This document shows, piece after piece, positions 11,821 through 22,920 of a stretch of DNA of 64,000 nt. Position numbers and translations under genes: made by a program. Within the stretch, counting starts at the first letter, position 1; each line of letters opens with the position of its first letter. This DNA comes from Thermoanaerobacter wiegelii Rt8.B1 (GTDB lineage Bacteria; Bacillota; Thermoanaerobacteria; Thermoanaerobacterales; Thermoanaerobacteraceae), in contig NC_015958.1 in assembly GCF_000147695.2 (NCBI RefSeq), forward strand, positions 2,525,501 to 2,589,500, in the 5' to 3' direction. The notes beneath the pieces are model-generated. The model made no database searches and was not told where the DNA came from. It was given only the letters and a program-made list of their open reading frames with translations.

Positions 11821-11935
11821 AATTTATAATTATGCATAAAGTGTTAAAAAAATATTTGCATGCATAAATACAATATTTAATTTATAATTATACAACTTTT
11901 ATTTTACATTATACCACCACAAAAAATTTTTTCAA
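11821..11935 (-). promoter_or_regulatory. argC operon promoter and putative ArgR/AhrC operator region
   Basis: On the minus strand TTGAAA at 11935-11930 and TATAAT at 11913-11908 are 16 bases apart. Downstream, AATTTATAATTAT occurs at 11821-11833 and again at 11879-11891, and TGCATAAA occurs at 11833-11840 and 11861-11868. The A/T-rich half sites resemble ARG boxes only loosely. No other operator-like repeat is seen before this arginine operon. Confidence 0.55.
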
Positions 11936-12149
11936 GAGTTTTTCACAAAAAATTCTCGAATAGGTATAGACATATTTACCACTTAGAGAATAATTGCAAA
12001 AACATTGAAGAAGAAAACACCATAAAAAGAATAGAGGCTGCCCCCCTTCTATTTGGTATAATTAAAATGTGTGAAATTCTTTTTAAATGTCTCACAAACA
12101 GCAGAAATATAAAAAAGCGACTTGAGCAGGGCCAATGCCTCTTTTTCAG
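11936..12149. other. Gap between the arginine operon and the G+C-rich island
   Basis: I see no intact gene here. A minus-strand frame ending at about 12049 (…SAVCETFKKNFTHF…) continues out of frame from the 3' part of the phosphatase gene and looks like a chance frame or a very small relic. No terminator hairpin was found for the phosphatase gene. Confidence 0.4.
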
Positions 12150-13328
12150 CTAATAAAGCTCTATATGCACCCTCTTGCCGCATTTTTTCAGGATTTGGGC
12201 CAGTTCCTCTACTATCTTGAGCTTGTCGCTTGCGCCTTCCGGCAGGTATGCATTCCGGTGGGCGGGATTGATCGCCCGCCCTACCAGAAAGCGGATGTGG
12301 GTGGAACGATTGACGAGCAGGTCTGCGAGTATTGAAGCTCCGTCCTTCTTTTTCCTTATATCGTCCAAGAAGTGGGGAGAAAAGGAATACGTGTTTATAA
12401 AATTTCTCAGTATCTCGACACACCTGCTTAAAGTTATCAAACCTTCGGTTACGAGGTCTATTCCCTCTATACTACCGACGGGAGGTATCGCCGGGTCGGC
12501 ATAGTCCATATTTGTGACTACTTTCCTTCCAGTTTCCCTAGAAACAATATTCGCAGTAGTACCTCCGCAGACCACCTTTCTGCCTTCGCTGCCAATAAGT
12601 TTTTTCACGACTTCTGTATCCTTTGACCTATCTTCAGGGGGCCCAACTAGTACCGTGAGCAGCTCCGACTTTCTTAAACCTACTCCCACGACCGTGGTAT
12701 CGTCCCCCGGATTACCGGAATAAAGGTGGCTACACGTTTTGATTAGCTGGTCCACCATCTCCGACACGAAATATCCCCTTCTGTCAAGCCTCTGCAGGTA
12801 TTCGGCCACATTGGGCCACTGCCATCCCAGGTTCAGGATACCTCCCACCCCTGCGTGAATGACTCCGTCGCTTACCAGGAATATTTTATCCCCCGGAAAG
12901 GCTTCGAACTGGTACTCCAGAATCCTCCTCTCTTCCACTCTCAGTTCCCTGTAAGGTAGCTTAAGAACCTTTCCGTCCCGGATGTAGATCACAGCTGGAT
13001 TATCAAATTCAAAAAGCCTTCCCTCTCCGTCATCGTTAATCTCGAGAATGGAAAAAGTGGAGTAAGCAAGCTGCCGGATCCGGCACACTGGGAGAGTATT
13101 AATCAGGGTCCTGACCACTTCTTCTATGGAAGCCCTGTTTTTTATCATGGTAGAAGCAATCCTTACGGTAAGGGTGGAAAGTATACTGGCCTTTACCCCG
13201 CTCCCCAGGCCATCGGCCATTACGGCAATTATGCCGTCTTCGGATTGCACAACCTCAACGCTGTCCCCGCACAGCTCTTCTCCTTTTTTGGTAAGGCTTT
13301 TGGTGAATACTTCGGCGTAGACCTTCAT
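12150..13328 (-). CDS. SpoIIE-type PP2C serine phosphatase linked to a hydrogenase-like sensor
   Basis: A 392-residue soluble protein. Residues of about 1-210 form a SpoIIE/PP2C phosphatase fold: GDSVEVV, VMADGLGSGVKAS (metal-binding Asp), FLVSDGVIHAG and GDDTTVVGVG. The remaining ~180 residues (after LLTVLVGPPEDRS) form a second conserved-looking region with no motif I can name. It overlaps the sensor gene by four bases. The pairing of a PP2C phosphatase with an [FeFe]-hydrogenase carrying a PAS domain is a known signalling arrangement, so the likely role is to pass a hydrogen or redox signal to a phosphoprotein. The gene is clearly more G+C-rich than the arginine and ethanol genes, which suggests transfer. 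Confidence 0.85.
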   Translation of the reverse strand: MKVYAEVFTKSLTKKGEELCGDSVEVVQSEDGIIAVMADGLGSGVKASILSTLTVRIASTMIKNRASIEEVVRTLINTLPVCRIRQLAYSTFSILEINDDGEGRLFEFDNPAVIYIRDGKVLKLPYRELRVEERRILEYQFEAFPGDKIFLVSDGVIHAGVGGILNLGWQWPNVAEYLQRLDRRGYFVSEMVDQLIKTCSHLYSGNPGDDTTVVGVGLRKSELLTVLVGPPEDRSKDTEVVKKLIGSEGRKVVCGGTTANIVSRETGRKVVTNMDYADPAIPPVGSIEGIDLVTEGLITLSRCVEILRNFINTYSFSPHFLDDIRKKKDGASILADLLVNRSTHIRFLVGRAINPAHRNAYLPEGASDKLKIVEELAQILKKCGKRVHIELY

Positions 13329-15036
13329 TTTTCTTCTTCCCTGCCTTTAACCAGTTCTATAAGCTTAAGGAGCAGCATCTTGCTCTCCGCCGTCGTCTCT
13401 CCCAGCAGTCCCGCTATTTCTTGGGCGACGCGCATCTGCCTGTTTATTACTTCCTGAGCCTTCTCCAGGGTCTCCTCCCTGACCTTTTCTAATTCCATCC
13501 TCTGCTTTTCTTGTTCGGTAATATCCTGAATAATCGCCAGTACCAGGTCCTCTTCCCCGATATAGCATATAGTCTGGAGGGTGGTTAAAGAATTCCGGGA
13601 ATAGTTCACCTTTTTATCCTGCAGGTTGGTTTTATTGGCCATTACCCAGGCAAAATCCCTGTCGTCGATGACGGTCGAAAGGGGCTTCCCCTGGACCTGT
13701 TCCTTTTCAACACTGAACATTTTTTCTGCCGCTCTGTTTATTTCCTTTATATTCAAATTACTGTCTACCAGAATGATGCCGTTCGGGGTGTGGTCTATGA
13801 TCAGGTTGGCTAGGGATTCGGCCCTGGACCTCATGTAGGGGATGCACATGTCCGGCTCCGCCATTCCTTGGTAAACAGCTTCGGCTTTTTTACGACAGGT
13901 AGGATATCCACACGCCCCACAATTCAATTCTTTTTCGGGAGTTGTTTTACCTATTAAAGCCAGTATTTCTCTTATCTCTGATTCAGTTGGCGTAGGTGCT
14001 TTAAAGGCCTTCGGCTCGAAAGACCTCCTGAGGTCAATACCAGCCGCATAAGCCTTTATATTCTCATACCCTTGCTGCTGTTGATTATTTTCAATAAATG
14101 AAAGCAACCTTTCCCTTCTTTCATAAAGGGAACTGCCGGACGGCATCAAAGGCCCGGCGATACATCCGCCTCTGCACGCCATCATCTCAAATAGCCGGCC
14201 GCTCACGCTTCCCCTCTCCAGGGCGTCTAAAAACTCCATGCACTCCTCTATACCGTCCACGACTACGACCTCGCGGGACAAGAGGTTATAGTTGATTGAA
14301 GAAGTCTTCAAAAGCCCACCGGGCAAGGGATAGCTCCTGGCAATAAAGGGCTCCCAGGCGCCTTCTAGCTGTCCGGAGTCCGCCCCGGGGCCCACAGAGG
14401 CTTTTTCATCTATCCAATCCATCAATTCCCGGAAGGTCAGTACTGCATCTACATCGCCCAAAACGCTCCGATCCCGGGCTTCAGCCTTTTTAGCGATGCA
14501 AGGGCCTATAAACACGACCTTAACGTCCCACCCGTATCTTTGCTTCAACAACCTTGCGTGGGCCACCATCGGGGATACCACCGGAGCTAGATTACCTATA
14601 AGTCCCGGGTAGTATTTCTCTGCCAGATTCTTCACAACCGGGCAGGTCGTGGTTATGAGGGGGCCATTATGCCCCTCTTTGATCAACCGGCGGTATTCCA
14701 AGGATACCAGTTCGGCGCCCACCGCTGTTTCCTCGGCTCCATAAAACCCGAGGCTCTTCAGTATGGAAAACATTTCGCGGGGGGAATCCACGTCGAAGGC
14801 GGCGGGGTATGAGGGGGCGATGGAGGCTATGACCTTTTCCCCAGCCTGTATGAATTGCTTTATGGTATTCAGGTCGTTTCTCGCCTTCTTGGCATTTTGG
14901 GGGCACTCGATGACACACCTTCCGCAGTACACGCACAGCCCTGGCCGCCAGCTATTTTTATGGCCTTGACCGGACAGTGCCTGACGCACCGATAACAGTT
15001 TTTGCAGTTTGCCGGGGATACACTGATTACATCCAA
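13325..15036 (-). pseudogene. [FeFe]-hydrogenase-like PAS sensor, frameshifted near the 5' end
   Basis: The probable start is the TTG at 15036 (GGAGG seven bases upstream). It reads DVISVSPANCKNCYRCVRHC, the first [4Fe-4S] motif. After about 32 codons this frame fails near 14940-14952. The rest continues in another frame from PGLCVYCGRCVIECP to 13325: a second [4Fe-4S] motif, then H-cluster loops TTCPVV, GPCIAKKAE and MACRGGCIAGP, a further cysteine cluster NCGACGYPTC, a PAS domain (TPNGIILVDSNLNIKEINRAA) and a C-terminal coiled coil. About six residues normally lie between the two cluster motifs and are missing. The bases CCAGG sit at the break, so a deletion between short repeats is likely. 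The total length of 1712 bases is not a multiple of three. A GTG at 14989 could give a 554-residue product without the first cluster, but it has no SD. Confidence 0.75.
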
Positions 15037-15038
15037 AA

Positions 15039-15293
15039 TTAATCCTCCTTCCAGTTACCGTTCTTTACGGCTTCAAGAAGCCCAGCCACATCTTTCGGAG
15101 CCACGGAAGTAAAATATCTATCCCCAACCTTTACCGTTACCCCTTCAGTACACCTTCCCAAGCAGAATCCCGCCTTTAGTTCCACGCTGTTTTCCAGACC
15201 GTAAAAAGGAATCAGCCTTTCGAACTCCTTGATCACCTCGTAAGCCCCTTTCAAATGACAGGAACTCCCCACGCAAACCGTTATCTCAACCAT
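15039..15293 (-). CDS. Thioredoxin-like [2Fe-2S] protein (NuoE/HndA C-terminal type)
   Basis: An 84-residue protein with CVGSSCHLKG near the N-terminus and FCLGRC in the middle, the four-cysteine pattern of the thioredoxin-like [2Fe-2S] fold found in NuoE, HndA and small stand-alone ferredoxins. It lies two bases before the sensor gene start and has a good SD (AGGGGGTG). It is probably an electron carrier for the hydrogenase-like sensor. Base composition matches the G+C-rich island. Confidence 0.8.
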   Translation of the reverse strand: MVEITVCVGSSCHLKGAYEVIKEFERLIPFYGLENSVELKAGFCLGRCTEGVTVKVGDRYFTSVAPKDVAGLLEAVKNGNWKED

Positions 15294-15304
15294 AAGGCAC
15301 CCCC

Positions 15305-15472
15305 TTATAAAAGCTGATAATCACTCTCTCCATCTTTCGCGTCTGCTTTTTCTATAAACTTGCCTCTTACCTCCGCTATCAGAATCAAAGTACAGTTTTC
15401 AATATAAAAAGTTGCTTCAAGGATTATTCTATCTTCAAGGTTGTTTTCGTATAAATAGATACCTGCACTCGT
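15305..15472 (-). pseudogene. Truncated gene remnant at the island edge
   Basis: A minus-strand frame (…YENNLEDRIILEATFYIE…, ending …KDGESDYQLL) stops at 15305-15307, just before the SD of the 2Fe-2S gene, as an operon partner would. Its 5' side is cut by an in-frame stop beside a 14-bp tandem duplication: ACCTGCACTCGTTT at 15461-15474 and the same with one change at 15475-15488. I do not recognise the protein. It may be the 3' end of a gene of the transferred operon. Confidence 0.35.
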
Positions 15473-15488
15473 TTACCTGTACTCGTTT

Positions 15489-15838
15489 CGCACTTCCTCT
15501 AAAGCCTTATTCTTCAAATTTGTTAAATTTTTTACAAGTTAAGGAAAAATATCTGTTAGATTATTAACACTCTTAGTTAATTATACATAATACACATGTA
15601 CGTATCAAGATTTGTAAATAAGTACAATTATAATTCCATTAAGTTCCTGCAATATTAAAATCTATTTCTTTTTTAGAAACTTTTAAATATTATTTTCCCT
15701 ATATCATTAATAAAATCTATTACAATAGATAACCCCTTTCTGTGATTTTGTTTTTTGCCAATTCTATCTTATCACAGGAGTTTTTTCTAGTTCTTTTTAC
15801 TTAAAAAAATTTATCTATAAATTTTATAAATTGCAATA
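15489..15838. other. A/T-rich gap before the IS30 element
   Basis: I see no gene, RNA or clear repeat here apart from TATCTATAAATTTTATA at 15812-15828, which recurs on the far side of the IS at 17167-17183. Confidence 0.4.
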
Positions 15839-15900
15839 TTAAATGCAACACTTAATGAAAATCATGTAGATATAGGATTTGGGACAAATCATATATAACC

Positions 15901-17098
<1,198 letters not shown>

Positions 17099-17197
17099 CT
17101 ATATCATACATGATTTTCACTATGGTTTCTATTTTTTATCTGTTGCATTTAATTATACAACTAACCTATCTATAAATTTTATACTACGTCCAAATAA

Positions 17198-17255
17198 ATT
17201 GTTGACAAAGCTTTAACAATGTGTTATTTTATAATTGTATACTGTATACAATTAT
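17198..17255 (+). promoter_or_regulatory. adhB promoter with 25-bp perfect palindrome
   Basis: TTGACA at 17202-17207 and TATTTT at 17225-17230 are 17 bases apart. A perfect palindrome with 12-base arms (ATAATTGTATAC, T, GTATACAATTAT) covers 17231-17255 over the expected start point. The core TTGTATAC-GTATACAA looks like a GntR-family site. Imperfect arms ATTGTTGA/TTAACAAT (17198-17205, 17213-17220) resemble a Rex site, but the spacer is three bases too long. Confidence 0.6.
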
Positions 17256-17291
17256 AAAATAAATTAATAATCAATGGGAGGTATCTCAACA

Positions 17292-18350
17292 ATGAAAGGT
17301 TTTGCAATGCTTAGTATCGGTAAGGTTGGCTGGATTGAGAAAGAAAAGCCTACTCCAGGCCCATTTGACGCTATCGTAAGACCTCTAGCTGTTGCCCCTT
17401 GCACTTCGGACATTCATACCGTTTTTGAAGGTGCTATAGGTGAAAGACATAACATGATACTCGGTCACGAAGGTGTAGGTGAAGTAGTTGAAGTAGGTAG
17501 TGAGGTAAAAGATTTCAAACCTGGTGATCGCGTTGTTGTGCCAGCTATTACCCCTGATTGGCGTACTTCTGAAGTACAAAGAGGATATCACCAGCACTCC
17601 GGTGGAATGCTGGCAGGCTGGAAATTTTCAAATATAAAAGACGGCGTCTTCGCCGAATTTTTCCATGTGAACGATGCTGACATGAATTTAGCACATCTGC
17701 CTAAGGAAATTCCATTGGAAGCTGCAGTTATGATTCCAGATATGATGACTACCGGCTTTCACGGAGCCGAACTGGCAGAAATAGAATTAGTTGCAACGGT
17801 GGCGGTTTTGGGTATTGGCCCAGTAGGTCTTATGGCAGTCGCTGGTGCCAAATTGCGGGGTGCTGGAAGAATTATTGCAGTAGGCAGTAGACCTGTTTGT
17901 GTAGATGCTGCAAAATACTATGGAGCTACTGATATTGTAAACTATAAAAATGGTCCTATCGACAGTCAGATTATGGATTTAACTGAAGGTAAAGGCGTCG
18001 ATGCTGCCATCATCGCTGGAGGAAATGCTGACATTATGGCTACGGCAGTTAAGATTGTTAAACCTGGCGGCACCATCGCTAATGTAAATTATTTTGGTGA
18101 AGGAGATGTTTTGCCTGTTCCTCGTCTTGAATGGGGTTGCGGCATGGCTCATAAAGCTATAAAAGGCGGTTTATGCCCTGGTGGACGTCTAAGAATGGAA
18201 AGACTGATTGACCTTGTTTTTTATAAGCGTGTCGATCCTTCCAAACTCGTCACTCATGTTTTTCAAGGATTTGATAATATTGAAAAAGCTCTAATGCTGA
18301 TGAAAGATAAACCAAAAGACCTAATCAAACCTGTTGTAATATTAGCATAA
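17292..18350 (+). CDS. adhB: NADP-dependent secondary alcohol dehydrogenase
   Basis: A 352-residue zinc medium-chain alcohol dehydrogenase that reads almost identically to the well studied T. brockii/T. ethanolicus enzyme. It interconverts secondary alcohols and ketones (and ethanol/acetaldehyde) with NADPH in the cytoplasm. The zinc ligands Cys37 and His59 are in place, with Asp in MIPDMMTTG (Asp150 in the family). The Rossmann motif GIGPVGLMA is present, and GSRPVC plus KYYGATD give NADP selectivity. The ATG at 17292 has GGGAGG ten bases upstream; an earlier ATG at 17274 has no SD. The gene is single, with its own promoter and a 17-bp stem terminator. Confidence 0.98.
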   Translation: MKGFAMLSIGKVGWIEKEKPTPGPFDAIVRPLAVAPCTSDIHTVFEGAIGERHNMILGHEGVGEVVEVGSEVKDFKPGDRVVVPAITPDWRTSEVQRGYHQHSGGMLAGWKFSNIKDGVFAEFFHVNDADMNLAHLPKEIPLEAAVMIPDMMTTGFHGAELAEIELVATVAVLGIGPVGLMAVAGAKLRGAGRIIAVGSRPVCVDAAKYYGATDIVNYKNGPIDSQIMDLTEGKGVDAAIIAGGNADIMATAVKIVKPGGTIANVNYFGEGDVLPVPRLEWGCGMAHKAIKGGLCPGGRLRMERLIDLVFYKRVDPSKLVTHVFQGFDNIEKALMLMKDKPKDLIKPVVILA

Positions 18351-18383
18351 AAATGGGGACTTAAACCCCCATTTTTATGCTAA
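18342..18383. terminator. adhB terminator
   Basis: A perfect 17-base stem has arms TTAGCATAAAAATGGGG and CCCCATTTTTATGCTAA around an eight-base loop. It includes the adhB stop codon. The A-run and T-run on either side make it usable in both directions. Confidence 0.85.
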
Positions 18384-18559
18384 TAAGACTAAAAGCACTG
18401 GTTTTTTATATGACACATCGGCCGGCAAAGTTTTGGTAAAAAATAACAAAAACGCTGTTTTCATAACATTTTTATTCCATTAACACTGATACTATCATTG
18501 AAAGTAGCAGAGAACTATTAAAATCTTATTATCACAGAAATAGAAAAAGGAGGACTATT

Positions 18560-20825
<2,266 letters not shown>

Positions 20826-20842
20826 ACATCTTTCGGTAAACT

Positions 20843-20905
20843 AAAGAGACGATAGCAAGACGGCACTATGGAAGGATATACATCCAGCTATCGTCTCTTT
20901 TATTT
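20843..20905 (+). terminator. nfnAB terminator
   Basis: A perfect 14-base stem has AAAGAGACGATAGC (20843-20856) and GCTATCGTCTCTTT (20887-20900), with a 30-base loop and a T-rich tail. Confidence 0.8.
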
Positions 20906-21062
20906 GTGAATTTATCATTTTACCTGCTCACTTATTTCCTGTTCTGCAATCGTTTTTAAAATTTTGTTGTCACATCTACTAATAAAAACTTTATACTGTT
21001 TTCTTCCTTTTTCTACTATTTGCCAAATCGTAATAATGCTGTAACATTTTAATTTCATTTTT

Positions 21063-22229
21063 CTATTTTTTAACGTGATGTCTCTTCCTTAAATTCTCCT
21101 TTACAAATATATATCCAAAAATCAACATAATACTAAAAGCCAATAGAGAATTATATAAAAACATCAGTTTTATCCCATAAATATCACTTAAAAATCCTCC
21201 AAGTAAACTTCCCGTAATCCTTGAAATCCCCATGCCAATAAGATTGTTCATAGTCTGTCCTGAAGCCTTAAGCTCATTTGGCACTTCCTGGTTAATGTAT
21301 GTCACCATGGAGTAGTATAAAACTATAAATATCGTACCATGCAAAAGTTGAAGAGGCAAAAACATATACGGACTTTTTACTAAAAATATCAAAAGCCATC
21401 TTATTCCTGCAACAAAAGTTGCCCCTAATAAAGCATTGCGAGTTCCTATCTTTTTAAGTACTTTATCGGCATAAAGTAAAAAGGGAATTTCACTCATGGC
21501 AGAAATAAAATAATTCCAACCCAAAAGGCTATTACTCCCACCTAATTGTTTAAAATAAATAGGAAAGTAAGTGTAATAAAAACCAAGAGTAACCTGCACT
21601 AAAAAGTTTAAAACTATAAGTATCACTAAATTTTTATTTGAGAAAAGATTCCAAATCGACACATGTGTTCTTCCAAACTGATGGCCTTTAACGATTGGCA
21701 ATTTGAACACTATCATAAAAGCTAAAAACATTACAATAATGTTAAGGGCAAAAATGCTCCTAATATACTTCTGGGCAAAAAATCCTGCAATTACTGACAT
21801 CACTGCATATCCTATAGTCCCTGCCATTCTTATAGGACCAAATTTTTGACCAGTCTCGCTTAAATATTCCAGCGTTATTGTATCTCCAATAGGACCAGTT
21901 GAGGTTTGAAAAAATGTAAAAAGAGCAATTACAAAAACCAAATAATAAAAATTAGCAGAAAGAGGATATAAAGCCATTGTCAATATGCTCAACAAAAATA
22001 AAAGCTGTAAAACAATATTTTTTGATTTTGCCCTGTCACTTGTAATGCCCCAAAAAGGCTGAGCTAATATCGCTACAAAAGGCCCCAATGACATAAGTAC
22101 GCCAATGGCTCCTTTGCTATAACCTATGTAATCCAAATAAACTGGCAAAAAGGTGCCATAAATTGCACCGCTCATAAAGAAAACAGCATAATAAAGGATT
22201 AAATAATAGTAAATCTTCTTTGTGGACAT
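21063..22229 (-). CDS. MFS transporter, 12 membrane segments
   Basis: A 388-residue hydrophobic protein with about 12 membrane segments. It has the MFS loop signature GITSDRAKSKNIV after helix 2 and a repeat of the fold in the second half. It resembles the LacY/phenylpropionate-permease-like (MFS_1_like) group rather than drug pumps, but the substrate cannot be named. The ATG at 22229 has AGGAGGTAG upstream. It lies downstream of the cyclase-family gene with a hairpin between, so it may be transcribed alone or by read-through. Confidence 0.85.
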   Translation of the reverse strand: MSTKKIYYYLILYYAVFFMSGAIYGTFLPVYLDYIGYSKGAIGVLMSLGPFVAILAQPFWGITSDRAKSKNIVLQLLFLLSILTMALYPLSANFYYLVFVIALFTFFQTSTGPIGDTITLEYLSETGQKFGPIRMAGTIGYAVMSVIAGFFAQKYIRSIFALNIIVMFLAFMIVFKLPIVKGHQFGRTHVSIWNLFSNKNLVILIVLNFLVQVTLGFYYTYFPIYFKQLGGSNSLLGWNYFISAMSEIPFLLYADKVLKKIGTRNALLGATFVAGIRWLLIFLVKSPYMFLPLQLLHGTIFIVLYYSMVTYINQEVPNELKASGQTMNNLIGMGISRITGSLLGGFLSDIYGIKLMFLYNSLLAFSIMLIFGYIFVKENLRKRHHVKK

Positions 22230-22256
22230 ATGCTACCTCCTCTTTACCAAAAAGAA

Positions 22257-22274
22257 AGAGCCAATAAAGGCTCT
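22257..22274 (-). terminator. Terminator after the cyclase-family gene
   Basis: The hairpin AGAGCC-AATAAA-GGCTCT is followed on the minus strand by TTTCTTTTT, between the cyclase-family gene and the MFS gene. Confidence 0.6.
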
Positions 22275-22280
22275 AACTTT

Positions 22281-22916
22281 TTATTCTTCCACTATTGCAT
22301 AAGCCCTTGTAAAAGCACCATCTGCTCCTTCAATTAAAATAGGAGCTGCAGAAAACCACACTCTCTTTTGACTTATTTTATCGAGATTATTAAGATTTTC
22401 TATTATTATGATATTACTCGCCAATAAAATTTTGTGAACTGGAAAAGTGATATCATCTCTTACAGGGTCTGGAGAAATAAAATCTAGGCCAACAGCTTTC
22501 ACCTTGTGCTTTACCAGCTCTTTAGCCAATTCCTCTGAAAGATAAGGTGACTTTTTTATATATTCTTCTTTATCCCAAAGTCTTGAGTACCCTGTTCTAA
22601 AAAGAACTATATTTCCTTCTCTTATCTCATGTCCTTTTAAAACATCTGGCCCAATTTCAAATGAATCTTTTACATCTACATCTACAATTACTGCCTCTCC
22701 CATAAATGTATCTATGGAAATTTGGTCAATTGTCTTCTCTCCTTTTATCATATGGGCTGGAGCATCACAATGAGTACCTATATGATTTATCCCATAGAGA
22801 AAATAAATAAAATTATAATTTGTATCTCCTATAGAATTAATATCAATTGGCAACGTCCCCGGATAAGTCGTCATCCCGACTCTATAAGGATGTGTCAAAT
22901 CAATTATTCTTTTCAA
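22281..22916 (-). CDS. Cyclase-family metal hydrolase (kynurenine-formamidase-like)
   Basis: A 211-residue protein of the cyclase/arylformamidase family. The signature metal-binding motif HIGTHCDAPAH is present, with GLDFISPDP and a late NLNNLD block. Members hydrolyse amides or cyclic imides; without other tryptophan-degradation genes nearby a kynurenine role is not supported. The start is the TTG at 22916, seven bases after AAGGAGG. The frame opens earlier (22940), but that region is the SD itself. It begins four bases after the polX stop, so the two are probably co-transcribed. Confidence 0.85.
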   Translation of the reverse strand: MKRIIDLTHPYRVGMTTYPGTLPIDINSIGDTNYNFIYFLYGINHIGTHCDAPAHMIKGEKTIDQISIDTFMGEAVIVDVDVKDSFEIGPDVLKGHEIREGNIVLFRTGYSRLWDKEEYIKKSPYLSEELAKELVKHKVKAVGLDFISPDPVRDDITFPVHKILLASNIIIIENLNNLDKISQKRVWFSAAPILIEGADGAFTRAYAIVEE

Positions 22917-22920
22917 CTTT

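Noticed and set aside
12049-12423. A 124-codon frame overlapping the end of the phosphatase gene
   Set aside because: Most of it is a shadow of the phosphatase in another frame; the last ~35 residues have no recognisable family.
14667-14936. A separate 89-residue protein opposite in frame to the sensor
   Set aside because: It lies wholly within the sensor coding region in a third frame and lacks an SD.
17198-17220. Rex operator at adhB
   Set aside because: The half sites are good (one mismatch), but the spacer is three bases longer than in the adhE site, placing the halves on different helix faces. Not listed as a Rex site.
22281-22916. Kynurenine formamidase as a firm call
   Set aside because: The motif fits the broader cyclase family, but no tryptophan-degradation genes are present, so the specific role is not supported.
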